This document shows positions 8,991 through 17,679 of a DNA stretch of 64,000 bases, piece after piece. The stretch covers positions 46,412-110,411 of the forward strand of contig JANQSC010000014.1 in the NCBI GenBank assembly GCA_028284235.1, written 5' to 3'. Within the stretch, counting starts at the first letter, position 1. Each line of letters starts with the position of its first letter. The notes beneath the pieces were generated by a model. It was given only the letters and a program-made list of their open reading frames with translations, did no database searches and was not told the origin of the DNA. The position numbers were made by a program, and so were the translations under genes. The stretch is from Opitutaceae bacterium. Its GTDB lineage: Bacteria; Verrucomicrobiota; Verrucomicrobiia; Opitutales; Opitutaceae.

Positions 8991-9075
8991 AGCCCATGCA
9001 CTGAACACAGAATCGAGACCAAACCAATTAAAATCTAGCGAGACCGTTCCCGCGCTTGAAGTCGTTGTCCGACCG

Positions 9076-10071
9076 CTACAACTCCGCGGACACCTCGGGT
9101 TCGGACGCGAGCGAACCTGTCCCGTAGTCCCAAAACGCGAAGTTACCCGCTTTCAACTCCACCCCGCCAATCCAACGCGAAGGGAAATCGAGAGATGTGT
9201 AGCGCTCCCGGCCCTCCAGCACATCCTCGCCGACTGAAGTGAGTTGCAAAACCTGCGCATCGAACGCCTTCCACGCGAGGGCCACGGGCGGGCGCTCAAA
9301 CAGTTTCCCGTCCGATCGCTCGAGAAGGGGCGTTCCGCCTAGCGTCAGCCGCTCCACGACGACCCAAAACTCCCAATCGTTCAAAAAGGGCGACGCTTCG
9401 GTCTCCCGAATACGCTCAAACAAAGAACGCGGCTCGCGGACCCCAAGCGCCACCGAGTCGAGGATCTGGGCCTCCGTCAGGGAAAGCCCATTCTCGAGGC
9501 TCGGATACTCGCGCAGCATCCGATTCAGAGCCCGTTTCAGGCATCCACCCTCGAGCGAACGAGTCCAGTCGCAAAATCCGATCGAGTCGGAGCCCGCAAA
9601 CTCCGACCACGCCCGCGCGTACCGCTCTTGCTCAATCAGGCCGAACGGGCACGCGTTCTCCACTCGCTCCGCCAATTGTGTCCCCGCAATATCGGAAACT
9701 GCCCCGTCCACCGAAGCCAGCAAGAGCGACTCGGAGGCCGCCTCCGGCGATTGAGTAAAGAAATGGGCCATCCGCGCCAGCGTCAGCTGGTCCCGCGGGG
9801 AATGGCCGAAAAGCAGAGCGATCGATCGCCTCTCCGCGAGCGCGTTCGCCAGAGCGGCGTTCCTCAACCGGAAGTCCGCCTCCAGCTCATCGCTCTCGTC
9901 CCAGCCCAAGGATTTGAAGTACGTCGCTCTTTCCCGGGAAAATGTTTCCAAATCGCCGGCCGGAGCGACCGGACCAAAGTGTGGCGAGTCCATCCAAGCC
10001 CAGGACTCCCCCTCGAACGGTGATTCCGAAAGGGCGTTCACTGCGGCCTCCTCGCTGGTAAAAACGATCAT
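9076..10071 (-). CDS. DUF1835-like protein
   Basis: This 331-residue protein starts MIVFTSEEAAVNAL, then has a WMDSPHFGPVAPAGD segment and a long helical middle (LLFGHSPRDQLTLARMAHFF). This is the layout of DUF1835-domain proteins, whose function is not established. Similar proteins are found across bacteria as single genes. ATG at 10071 is chosen over a TTG 24 bases upstream. It lies 85 bases upstream of rapA on the same strand, so co-transcription is likely. No catalytic residues can be assigned. Confidence 0.65.
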   Translation of the reverse strand: MIVFTSEEAAVNALSESPFEGESWAWMDSPHFGPVAPAGDLETFSRERATYFKSLGWDESDELEADFRLRNAALANALAERRSIALLFGHSPRDQLTLARMAHFFTQSPEAASESLLLASVDGAVSDIAGTQLAERVENACPFGLIEQERYARAWSEFAGSDSIGFCDWTRSLEGGCLKRALNRMLREYPSLENGLSLTEAQILDSVALGVREPRSLFERIRETEASPFLNDWEFWVVVERLTLGGTPLLERSDGKLFERPPVALAWKAFDAQVLQLTSVGEDVLEGRERYTSLDFPSRWIGGVELKAGNFAFWDYGTGSLASEPEVSAEL

Positions 10072-10381
10072 ACGTCCCGAAAGCTCTGAAACCAAATGAC
10101 TGCTGGGTCAAATCCGATCTAGCCCACTGTTGCTAGCCTCAATACGGGATAAGTGATAACACCTAAAATTGAGCGGGAGTTGCGACGCCCGCCGAACAGG
10201 CCGGCCCCCCCGAGAATCGCCTCTCCCAGAGGGGAAGTGGTCCGATTCGAGCGCCCGCGCTACAGACTACGAGCGCTGAGGAAACCCCTTAACAAATCCG
10301 ATTTCGAGCCGATTTAAAACAAGCGCATAAATTTCAACGCCAACCGGACGGCGGCGCCAAGCCGTTCTTCCACCAGAGCAT

Positions 10382-11251
10382 ATGTCCCAAGACTCCCAGC
10401 CCACCGCTTCGACCTCGCCCAAGCACCAAATCGCAGCCGAACTCGAAGAAGGCCTCAAATCCTCGAACCTCGAACTGCCAGTCATGCCGCGGGTCGCCAG
10501 CAAAGTATTCACTTTGACCAACGATCCGAACGCTGAAGTGAGCGATCTCTCGAAACTGATCCACAGCGACCAGTCTATCGCCTCCCACGTCCTGCGAATC
10601 GCCAATTCCGCCGCTTACGGCGGGGGCGACCAAATCGTGTCTCTCCAACAAGCGGTGGCCCGTCTCGGAATGAACCTCCTGGGCGAAATCGCCATCGCAG
10701 TGTCCGTGCAGAGCGACCTGTTCAAAGCGCCCGGGTTCGAGGCCCAGATTACCCAGCTCTTGCGCCACGCGCTCGCTTCCGCCGCCTACGGCAAGGAAAT
10801 CTCCCGCAAGCGGCGCCGCAACGTCGAAGGACAGTTCCTTTGCGGACTCCTCCACTCGGTCGGAAAACCAATCGCGGTTCAGCTGATCGCGAAAATCTGC
10901 AAGAACACCGATCTCACCCTCGACAAGAAAAGCGTCGCCCAGCTCGTCGGAGCCTTCCACCGGAAAATCGCGGCGAAAGTCGCCGTCGACTGGAAACTCC
11001 CCGAGCAGCTGCAAACGACGACTATCTACTACAAGCGCTACGAGTCCGCCCCGGCGTTCAAAGACGAGTCCGCCGCCACCTACCTTTCACAACTGCTCGC
11101 CAGCTGGGTGATCAATCCCGCCAATTTCAAAGCAAACGAACTCATTAAGGACCCGGTCTTCGGCTATCTAAATTTCTATCCAGACGACGCGGACGATCTC
11201 CTTAACAAGAAAGACGACGTCAAAGCCATGGTATCGGCGATGGAGATATGA
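10382..11251 (+). CDS. HDOD-domain protein
   Basis: The 289-residue protein holds an HDOD domain, a relative of HD phosphohydrolases that lacks the full metal site and usually acts as a signalling scaffold. Typical pieces are LPVMPRVASKVFTLTNDPNA, IHSDQSIASHVLRIANSAAYG, LQQAVARLGMNLLGEIAIA and GQFLCGLLHSVGKPIA. The gene overlaps the transhydrogenase gene by the four bases ATGA, so the two are probably translationally coupled. The link to NADPH balance is not understood. A second HDOD protein is at 33038-34000. Confidence 0.88.
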   Translation: MSQDSQPTASTSPKHQIAAELEEGLKSSNLELPVMPRVASKVFTLTNDPNAEVSDLSKLIHSDQSIASHVLRIANSAAYGGGDQIVSLQQAVARLGMNLLGEIAIAVSVQSDLFKAPGFEAQITQLLRHALASAAYGKEISRKRRRNVEGQFLCGLLHSVGKPIAVQLIAKICKNTDLTLDKKSVAQLVGAFHRKIAAKVAVDWKLPEQLQTTTIYYKRYESAPAFKDESAATYLSQLLASWVINPANFKANELIKDPVFGYLNFYPDDADDLLNKKDDVKAMVSAMEI

Positions 11252-12705
11252 ACATAGACGAAGAATTCGACTTGATCGTGATCGGCTCCGGACCCGGCGG
11301 CCAGAAAGCGGCAATTCAAGGCGCCAATGCTGGCCTGAAAGTGGCCCTCATCGAGCGCGAGCGCAAAGTCGGCGGCACCTGCGTCCACCACGGCACCATC
11401 CCCAGCAAGACGCTTCGCGAGGCAGCTTTAACAATTACGACCCTGCGACGCAACGCCGACGTCTTCGACTTCAAGCTGAAAGACGACATGGAGGTATCCA
11501 CGCTCATGCGACGCCTCGACTCCGTGCTCGGCTCCTACACCGACTTCATCGCCGAGTACGTGGCCTCGCAAGGCATCTCCTACTTCCACGGACGCGCCGG
11601 CATCGAAGACGCCCACACCGTGTCCCTGAAGACCTTGAAGGGCTCTGTTAGCTACCTCAAAACGAAATACCTCGTCATCGCCACCGGATCCCGGCCGAGA
11701 ACGCCACCGGATATCGACGTCGACCACGAGAACATTCTCGATAGCGACTCCATCCTGAGCATGATTTACCTCCCGCGGTCGCTGACTGTCGTTGGAGGAG
11801 GTGTCATCGCTTCGGAATACGCGTCCATTTTCTCACTACTTGGCGTCAAAGTGACGATGTTCGATCGCACCTCCAGGCCCCTCATGTTCATGGAGCCGGA
11901 ATGTACCGAAAAATTCCTTAACCACTTCACTACGAACGGCGGCGAGTACATCGGGGAAACCAAGTACGAGAACATCCAATGGGACGGCGTTTCCCAAGTC
12001 GTCACCAAGCTCGACAACGGAACCGAAATTTCCAGCGACAAAATGCTCGTCGCCCAAGGCCGTATCGCCAACACCGACGGGCTCGGGCTTGAAACCCTCG
12101 GCATCGAACTCGGCCGCAACGGCACCATTCCCGTCGACGACAACTACCAAACTCCCGTCGAGAACGTCTATGCGATCGGCGACGTAATCGGACCGCCCTC
12201 ACTGGCGTCCGTATCAATGGAACAAGGACGCCGCGCGATTTGCCACGCCCTCGGAACCGATCCAGGCAGCAAGTTCGAACTCGTCCCCATCGGAATCTAC
12301 TCCGTCCCGGAACTCTCCAGCGTCGGCATGTCGGAAGAACAAGCCCGCGAAAAGCACGGCGACGACATCATCATCGGACGCGCCAGCTTCGACGAAGTCG
12401 CCCGCGGACAAATCGCCGGCATCAAAGACGGCCTCCTGAAGATGATCGTCGACTCCAAGACTTTGAAAATCCTCGGCATCCATATCGTTGCCGAAGGTGC
12501 GACCGACCTCATCCACGTCGGCGAAATGGCGATCATAAACAACAACGACGTGCGCGTCTTTCTCGAGAACGTGATGAACTTCCCCACTCTCGGAGAAGCC
12601 TACCGCATCGCCGCGCTCAACATCGTGACCAAGCACGCGGAACGATCCGCTCGCCAACCTGAGTCGCGTATCAAGAACCTCATCGAGCAAGCCGAGTTGA
12701 ATTAA
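11248..12705 (+). CDS. sthA: Si-specific NAD(P)+ transhydrogenase
   Basis: SthA is a soluble flavoprotein that exchanges reducing equivalents between NADPH and NAD+. At 485 residues it has the lipoamide-dehydrogenase fold: FAD motif GSGPGG (13-18), a second Rossmann motif VVGGGVIASEYASIFSLLG, the FAD site YAIGDVIGPPSLASVSMEQGR, and the C-terminal dimer domain. At the redox loop it reads CVHHGTIPSK: Cys45 is kept but the second Cys of the disulfide (position 50) is Thr. That loss separates SthA from dihydrolipoamide dehydrogenase, mercuric reductase and glutathione reductase. It is coupled to the HDOD gene. Confidence 0.92.
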   Translation: MNIDEEFDLIVIGSGPGGQKAAIQGANAGLKVALIERERKVGGTCVHHGTIPSKTLREAALTITTLRRNADVFDFKLKDDMEVSTLMRRLDSVLGSYTDFIAEYVASQGISYFHGRAGIEDAHTVSLKTLKGSVSYLKTKYLVIATGSRPRTPPDIDVDHENILDSDSILSMIYLPRSLTVVGGGVIASEYASIFSLLGVKVTMFDRTSRPLMFMEPECTEKFLNHFTTNGGEYIGETKYENIQWDGVSQVVTKLDNGTEISSDKMLVAQGRIANTDGLGLETLGIELGRNGTIPVDDNYQTPVENVYAIGDVIGPPSLASVSMEQGRRAICHALGTDPGSKFELVPIGIYSVPELSSVGMSEEQAREKHGDDIIIGRASFDEVARGQIAGIKDGLLKMIVDSKTLKILGIHIVAEGATDLIHVGEMAIINNNDVRVFLENVMNFPTLGEAYRIAALNIVTKHAERSARQPESRIKNLIEQAELN

Positions 12706-12784
12706 ACGTTTCGCTCGGGAGGGTCAGCGTCCGTTGAAAATGCGTTGCCCGCGCTCGAAGATTTCGTAGCAATGGTCCCTCGGA

Positions 12785-13069
12785 ATGGACGATCTACGAA
12801 CGCCGCGAGTTACCATACGCTACTGCCGCCAATGCCGCTGGATGATGCGGGCCGCCTGGCTCGCTCAAGAAGTCCTCACGACGTTCGCCGAGGACCTGGG
12901 CGAAGTCGCCCTGCAGCCAGGCGAGGGAGGCGTCCTCGAAATTCGGCTCGACGACGTCCTGATCTACTCGCGAAAGGACACCGGCCGCTTTCCCGAGGCC
13001 AAGGAGATCAAGCAGCTCATCCGCGACCGAATCGACCCCGACCGGGATCTCGGCCACAGCGATCGGTAA
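12785..13069 (+). CDS. SelT/SelW/SelH (Rdx)-family protein
   Basis: A 94-residue thioredoxin-like protein with the family signature IRYCRQCRWMMRAAWLAQEV (CxxC at the N-terminal end of the first helix), then LGEVALQPGEGGVLEIRLDD and the C-terminal IRDRIDPDRDLGHSD. These are cysteine homologues of vertebrate SelW. A redox role is presumed but the bacterial partners are not known. It is separated from sthA by 79 bases on the same strand and is followed by the ATTAGG-type inverted element. Confidence 0.9.
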   Translation: MDDLRTPRVTIRYCRQCRWMMRAAWLAQEVLTTFAEDLGEVALQPGEGGVLEIRLDDVLIYSRKDTGRFPEAKEIKQLIRDRIDPDRDLGHSDR

Positions 13070-13073
13070 TCCA

Positions 13074-13172
13074 CTCCTGATCCTACTCATAATCTTAATC
13101 CTAATCAAAAAAACCAGGCGAGGTTTGGAGTGGGATTGAGATTAAGATTAGGAGTAGGATTAAGAGTATGAG
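13074..13172. repeat. ATTAGG/ATTAAG-rich inverted intergenic element, copy 1
   Basis: Left arm 13074-13106 is made of CTAATC/CTTAATC-like units and right arm 13134-13172 of ATTAAG/ATTAGG units, so the arms pair imperfectly around a GC-rich centre. It fills the gap between convergent genes. A second element of the same composition is at 59873-59978, also between convergent genes. Confidence 0.7.
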
Positions 13173-13529
13173 CTAAAGCCCCAGCCGAACCTCCCACTCC
13201 TCCGGCTTGAATCCGACCACTCCATTTTTTTCCCCAAGAGCGAACGGCCGCTTGACCAGATTGCCGTTGCTCGCGAGCAAGTCGATCGCCTCCGCGTCGC
13301 TCATTTGCGGCAACGTCTCTTTCAATCCCATGCTCCGATAGTCGCCACCCGAAACGTTGAACAACCGTCGCAACGCGCCGTCGTAGTAGCCGAGCATCCG
13401 CTTGAGCTCAGACTTCGAAGGCGGCGTCTCCCTAATCGGAATATTCGTGAACGAGATGCTCCGGCTCTCCAGCCACTTCAACGCTTTGCGACACGAGTCG
13501 CATCCTTTGTATGAATACACGCGCAACAT
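13173..13529 (-). CDS. Spx/ArsC-family thioredoxin-fold protein
   Basis: A 118-residue protein starting MLRVYSYKGCDSCRKALKWL. It has the CxxC pair (Cys10, Cys13) and the family segments IRETPPSKSELKRML and LLASNGNLVKRPFAL. This is the Spx/MgsR/YffB branch of the arsenate-reductase family. The CxxC pattern and isolation from ars genes argue against a true arsenate reductase; a thiol-redox or regulatory role is more likely. ATG at 13529 is chosen because the longer frame reads antisense to the pseudouridine synthase. The RluA-like gene ends 46 bases upstream on the same strand. Confidence 0.9.
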   Translation of the reverse strand: MLRVYSYKGCDSCRKALKWLESRSISFTNIPIRETPPSKSELKRMLGYYDGALRRLFNVSGGDYRSMGLKETLPQMSDAEAIDLLASNGNLVKRPFALGEKNGVVGFKPEEWEVRLGL

Positions 13530-13575
13530 AAGCGTCCAGATTGGGCGAATCCCGAGCGGCGGCAAGCATTGGATC

Positions 13576-14268
13576 TCACTCGTCGACGCGCCTTTCGAAC
13601 CGAGACAGCCATTCATCCCAGAAAGCCGGCGGTTCCGCCACAATATCCATCCCATTCGAACCGTTCGGGTGAGCGAACTGAAGCCGACGCCCATGCAGCG
13701 CCAATTGATCGCCGCTACCGGGAGCATAGAAACGATCACCCACGATCGGGTGACCGGCTTCCAAACAGTGCAAGCGAATCTGGTGTGTCCGCCCCGTCTT
13801 CGGAAGCGCCTGGATCCAAGAGTGAGACGCGTCCCGGCCCAAAACTCGGAAGGTCGTCTTCGCCGCCTTTCCGCCGGGACCGCAGGCATAGCGGCCCTCG
13901 CCGATACGCTCGATTGCGGCCTCGATCCGGTTGACGCCGCGATCCCAGAGACCCGAAACGATCGCCCAGTACTCCTTGCGAATCCGCTTCTCCTCGAACA
14001 GCCGATTCCACTCTCGATTCCAACGCGCGTTTCGGGCGAAGAGAACCAAGCCACTCGTATCCCGATCCAGTCGATGCAGGGGCCGGGCAGGACGACTCGA
14101 GAACGCCTCGACCCAGCTTTCCAGCGTCTCCGACTCCGAGCTAGCGCCCTCAACCAAGACTCCCGGCGGCTTGTTCACCGCGAGAAGGTCCTCGTCTTCG
14201 TACACGACCTGAGGCGACAACGGATCCAAAACGCGGCCCACCTTGGCGTTCGCGCCGATCCAGGTCAA
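13576..14268 (-). CDS. RluA-family pseudouridine synthase
   Basis: The protein contains the RluA catalytic motif HRLDRDTSGLVLFAR (aspartate at HRLDRDTSG), plus VVYEDEDLLAVNKPPGVLVEG and LPKTGRTHQIRLHCLEAGHPIVGDRFY. Such enzymes isomerise uridine in rRNA or tRNA. There is no N-terminal S4 domain and the length is about 230 residues, so it resembles the RluA/TruC single-domain group; the RNA target is not predictable. The start is uncertain: TTG 14268 is six bases from the PQQ gene stop, and a GTG nine codons further in is an alternative. It is the last gene of the kinase transcription unit. Confidence 0.88.
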   Translation of the reverse strand: MTWIGANAKVGRVLDPLSPQVVYEDEDLLAVNKPPGVLVEGASSESETLESWVEAFSSRPARPLHRLDRDTSGLVLFARNARWNREWNRLFEEKRIRKEYWAIVSGLWDRGVNRIEAAIERIGEGRYACGPGGKAAKTTFRVLGRDASHSWIQALPKTGRTHQIRLHCLEAGHPIVGDRFYAPGSGDQLALHGRRLQFAHPNGSNGMDIVAEPPAFWDEWLSRFERRVDE

Positions 14269-14274
14269 TCCCGG

Positions 14275-16275
14275 CTACTTTCCAGTAAGATCGTAGATTT
14301 CCACCAAGGCGACCCCAGTGCCCCCGTTGTTCCCGCCCACGATCACCGTGTACAGTCCGGGCTCCAGCCAGACGAAGACAGCGCTGTCCGCGCTCCCCTC
14401 GTCCAAGGCGAACGCTCCAGCCGCGCTCATGAACGACTGGAGACGATCGCTGTCCGGATGCGATTCCCAGTCGTCGTTGAACTCGATTTCAGTGTTGCCG
14501 CGCATCAGCCGCAACGTGGGGTCGACCAGGACATTGTTAACCCCTTGAGCGACCATCCCGGGACCGATCGCTCGCAAAAGCAATCGCTTGGGCAAGTTCC
14601 CTTCGATTACGAATCCGGCGATGAGCACTTCCTGCCCCGTTCCCGAAGGACCGCGCATCGAGACATTCGAAAGCGACGCCTCCGAGTCGTCCGGATCCGC
14701 GTTGTAAACCTCAATCAAGGCGACTCCGGTCTCCGCGTCGCCCTTTCCCATAATCGCAGAATAAAGTCCGCTCCCTAGAGTCAGCAAATCCGCGCTGTCG
14801 CTCGAACCCGTCTCCAGGCTGAACGCGCCGACGCGCGCCATCTCCTCCGGAAGGACGGCCGACGACGCGCTGTCGCCCCAATCGTCATTGTCTCCGAAAG
14901 AGCCATCCTTGTCGTAGAATACAACCGACGGATCTTCCATGTACTCCGTCACTCCAAAGTCCGCGAGTCCCGGTCCCACCGCCCGCAAGAGCAGCGTTTT
15001 CTGCCCCGTCCCTTCGATGGCGAAACCGGTAAAAATATCCTCTTCGCCTCCGAGCGGGGCGCCGCGCAAGGCGATGTTGTAAAGCCGCTCTTTATTCGCA
15101 ACCGGGGGTGAATACCCTTCGACGCTCCCGCGGGCGGCGACGCCCGAGCGGAAGTTCGGCCATACTGAATTCGACAAGCGGGCTCCATTTTCAAACGCGT
15201 AGAGTCTTCCGTCGTTGTTTCCCAAATACAGCTGGGCATCCGAGCTAAGAGCGATCGACGAGTCGATGATTCCAGTAAACGGCACTCTCTGGGCAATTAC
15301 ACCGTCGGGCGTAAGCACGTTGAGATAGCTCAGTGTTTCATCGATGTACGAACTCGCGTATATCCGTCCCAACTCGTCCACTACAGCGGATGTGTAGTAG
15401 TTCGCTCCGATATCCGTTCGCCACGCCAAGCTGCCGTCCGGATTGAATGCATACACGTAGCCGTCCTGGGAAGAAACGATGACGCTGCCGTCAACACCTC
15501 TCGTAGCCGACGCCTCGATAATTCCCCCGGTCTCGTATCGCCACCTCACCGATCCGTCCGCAGTGTCGAGCGCATAGAAAAAATAGTTCTTAGAGCCGAT
15601 GTAGACGCTTCCATCCCCCTCCAGCACGCAGCTCGCGGTAATCTCCGTGTCCCGATCCGAGGCCCCGGGCTCCGTCGGCAATTCGAACGACCACCGAATC
15701 TCTCCCGAATCGCTTGCGATCGAATAGACGAACCCCTCGCTCGTGGCCACATACAAATGCCCTGAAGGTCCAATCGCGACCGAGGAGTCGAGCTCCCCTC
15801 CGAGAAACTCCTCCCAGTTCAGTTCCCCCGCGGGCGAGAGCGAATAGAGGAAGCCGTCCGAGCCGCCGAAGTAAATGGTTCCATCCTGGGCGACCGCGGG
15901 CGAGGAGAACACGAGACTGCCGGTCTCGTAGGACCAGAGAACCGCGCCCGTTTCCGACGACAGAGCGTAGAGCCGATTGTCCCAGGACCCGATGTAGACG
16001 ACCGACTCGTCCGGGCTCAAGGCGGCGGACGATTCAACCCAGTCGCCCGTCGGTCGCGACCATCGCTCTACACCGTCCTTATCGAGTGAATACACATTTC
16101 CGTCGATGGATCCGAAATAGACATTCCCCGAACTGTCGAGAGCAGGCGAACTGACAACCGCGTCCCCCGTTTGGAAGCTCCACGCTTGATCGCCTACACG
16201 GGCAAAGGAATTTGAAACGATGGCCAGCGCAAATACAGCCCCGACCGACACTATTCTAACAAAAAACGTATTCAT
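14275..16275 (-). CDS. secreted PQQ-type beta-propeller protein with two C-terminal repeat modules
   Basis: The 666-residue protein has a signal peptide (about 1-25) and then at least seven propeller blades of the PQQ/BamB type (WSFQTGDAVVSSPALDSSG, GNVYFGSIDGNVYSLD, WSYETGSLVFSSPAV, and so on). After residue 400 two related modules of about 125 residues follow (about 404-526 and 541-666). Each has LLLRA(V/I)GPG, NDDW and GVAL(I/V)EVY/EIY segments. This tandem module is common in secreted Verrucomicrobia proteins and its function is unknown. The gene start overlaps the kinase stop by four bases (ATGA), so the two are coupled. It may be a periplasmic or surface-bound partner of the sensor. Confidence 0.85.
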   Translation of the reverse strand: MNTFFVRIVSVGAVFALAIVSNSFARVGDQAWSFQTGDAVVSSPALDSSGNVYFGSIDGNVYSLDKDGVERWSRPTGDWVESSAALSPDESVVYIGSWDNRLYALSSETGAVLWSYETGSLVFSSPAVAQDGTIYFGGSDGFLYSLSPAGELNWEEFLGGELDSSVAIGPSGHLYVATSEGFVYSIASDSGEIRWSFELPTEPGASDRDTEITASCVLEGDGSVYIGSKNYFFYALDTADGSVRWRYETGGIIEASATRGVDGSVIVSSQDGYVYAFNPDGSLAWRTDIGANYYTSAVVDELGRIYASSYIDETLSYLNVLTPDGVIAQRVPFTGIIDSSIALSSDAQLYLGNNDGRLYAFENGARLSNSVWPNFRSGVAARGSVEGYSPPVANKERLYNIALRGAPLGGEEDIFTGFAIEGTGQKTLLLRAVGPGLADFGVTEYMEDPSVVFYDKDGSFGDNDDWGDSASSAVLPEEMARVGAFSLETGSSDSADLLTLGSGLYSAIMGKGDAETGVALIEVYNADPDDSEASLSNVSMRGPSGTGQEVLIAGFVIEGNLPKRLLLRAIGPGMVAQGVNNVLVDPTLRLMRGNTEIEFNDDWESHPDSDRLQSFMSAAGAFALDEGSADSAVFVWLEPGLYTVIVGGNNGGTGVALVEIYDLTGK

Positions 16276-17639
16276 AATATGGAACTCAGTTTTCGAGCGG
16301 GTACAGAAAGTCGAATCTCGCTTCCCAAAGAAGACGACCGAACTAGTTCCAAATCGGCGCCCAAATGCCGTGCCAGTTGCTTGCTAATCGCGAGCCCAAT
16401 ACCCGCTCCTTTCGCTTTCCCGCTTTGCACCGGGGCGAACAAGTTTTTCCGGGCATCCTCCGAAAATCCAGGACCCGTATCCACGATTCGGAATACAACC
16501 CGATTTTTATCCATCGCGATTCTGGCTTCGACTTCACCACCGACCGCGACTGCGTCGATCGCATTGTCGATCAGGTTCGAGACAATCAGCTGAGCGATAT
16601 TCGCGTCTCGAGCCGACAGCGAGACGCCCGATTGCGACCAAAACCCGATATCCAGCTCTTTCTCCTCGACCCTCGACTCGAATTTAGACCTCAGGAATCC
16701 GCAGATTTCTTCGCCCGACAAGGTCTCTTTCTCGTCGAACTGCTCGTTTTTCAGTACATCCACCACCTCGTTGACCATCGACTGCATTCGCAACGTGGCT
16801 TGTCTCGCGTCATCCCAATCGCCGCTTTCAAGTTGGTCGGAATTGCTGGCGAATTGCTGGCGGATACCCGCGAGCGGATTCTTGAGCCCGTGAATCAAGT
16901 GGGAAGCCACCGCTCCAATGGCCGAGGTTTTGGCTACCATCGCTAGTTCCGCGTTGGCTTCCGACAATCGAGCCGCCCGCTCGGCGACTTCGTTGTGAGC
17001 GCGGCGCAGGCGCCAAAACGACCAGAGCAGGACTGCGGACAGCAGAACCGTCCCGCTGCCAAACGCCAAGGTCGCCTGCCAAGCGAGATTGCGGTCGACC
17101 TCGTTGAACTCCCTCCGCATCGGCTCCCCGTCCATAAAGTACCGGGCCATCGCGGCCAGCTGTCCCGTCGCGGGATCGAAAACGGGAATGTTCAACTCCA
17201 CCTCCGGCCGACCGTTCAGATCGGACACAAAACGCCCCCAAGGCTCTCGTCCCCGAAGCCGTTCAAGCTCCGTCGGGTCCAAAACGAGCTCTTCTTCGAC
17301 AAACGGGATTCCATCCAGAAACCTCCCCTCAGCGCCGAAAACCTGAATTCCGAGCGCCCCTTCGATCTCCTGGGCGGACATGAGCGAATAAGCGACGGTG
17401 TCCTCAAACTCGAGAATTCCCAAAAGCTCGTCCTCCATCCCCTGGGCTACGTGAAACTGCGAGATCGGGGCCCAAATATCGGCGTGCCGCTGCACGATCT
17501 CGCCTCGCAAGTCCTTTCTCAGCTGAAAACTCGAGACTCCGACAATTCCGCCAAAAATCGCCAGCACCATCCCCAGCGCCAGCACGGGTACCAGAAACGG
17601 CCCCTTGGAACGGGGCTTCTCGCCATTTTGATCAGTCAT
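16272..17639 (-). CDS. membrane sensor histidine kinase (ZraS/NtrB-like)
   Basis: The 455-residue kinase has two membrane helices (about 14-38 and 189-209) flanking a periplasmic sensor region of about 150 residues without a recognised domain. The H-box HLIHGLKNPLAG carries the phospho-accepting His250. The ATPase domain shows N-box SNLIDNAIDA (354-363), G1 DTGPGF and G2 GAGIGLA. The HGLKNPLAG form is typical of kinases that pair with NtrC-type sigma-54 activators, and such a regulator is encoded at 19464-20864. It lies 40 bases downstream of the barrel gene and overlaps the propeller gene. It is the likely sensor of the locus. Confidence 0.92.
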   Translation of the reverse strand: MTDQNGEKPRSKGPFLVPVLALGMVLAIFGGIVGVSSFQLRKDLRGEIVQRHADIWAPISQFHVAQGMEDELLGILEFEDTVAYSLMSAQEIEGALGIQVFGAEGRFLDGIPFVEEELVLDPTELERLRGREPWGRFVSDLNGRPEVELNIPVFDPATGQLAAMARYFMDGEPMRREFNEVDRNLAWQATLAFGSGTVLLSAVLLWSFWRLRRAHNEVAERAARLSEANAELAMVAKTSAIGAVASHLIHGLKNPLAGIRQQFASNSDQLESGDWDDARQATLRMQSMVNEVVDVLKNEQFDEKETLSGEEICGFLRSKFESRVEEKELDIGFWSQSGVSLSARDANIAQLIVSNLIDNAIDAVAVGGEVEARIAMDKNRVVFRIVDTGPGFSEDARKNLFAPVQSGKAKGAGIGLAISKQLARHLGADLELVRSSSLGSEIRLSVPARKLSSIL

Positions 17640-17679
17640 CTGGATTGCGAAACGGGGTATTACTGTAAATCGACGCTAT

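Noticed and set aside
11248..12705. Dihydrolipoamide dehydrogenase identity
   Set aside because: The second redox cysteine is replaced by Thr (CVHHGT), which fits soluble transhydrogenase and not a disulfide reductase.
13530..14153. Long minus-strand frame upstream of the Spx-like gene
   Set aside because: It overlaps the RluA-family gene on the same strand in another frame; the Arg/Ser-rich translation is a shadow.
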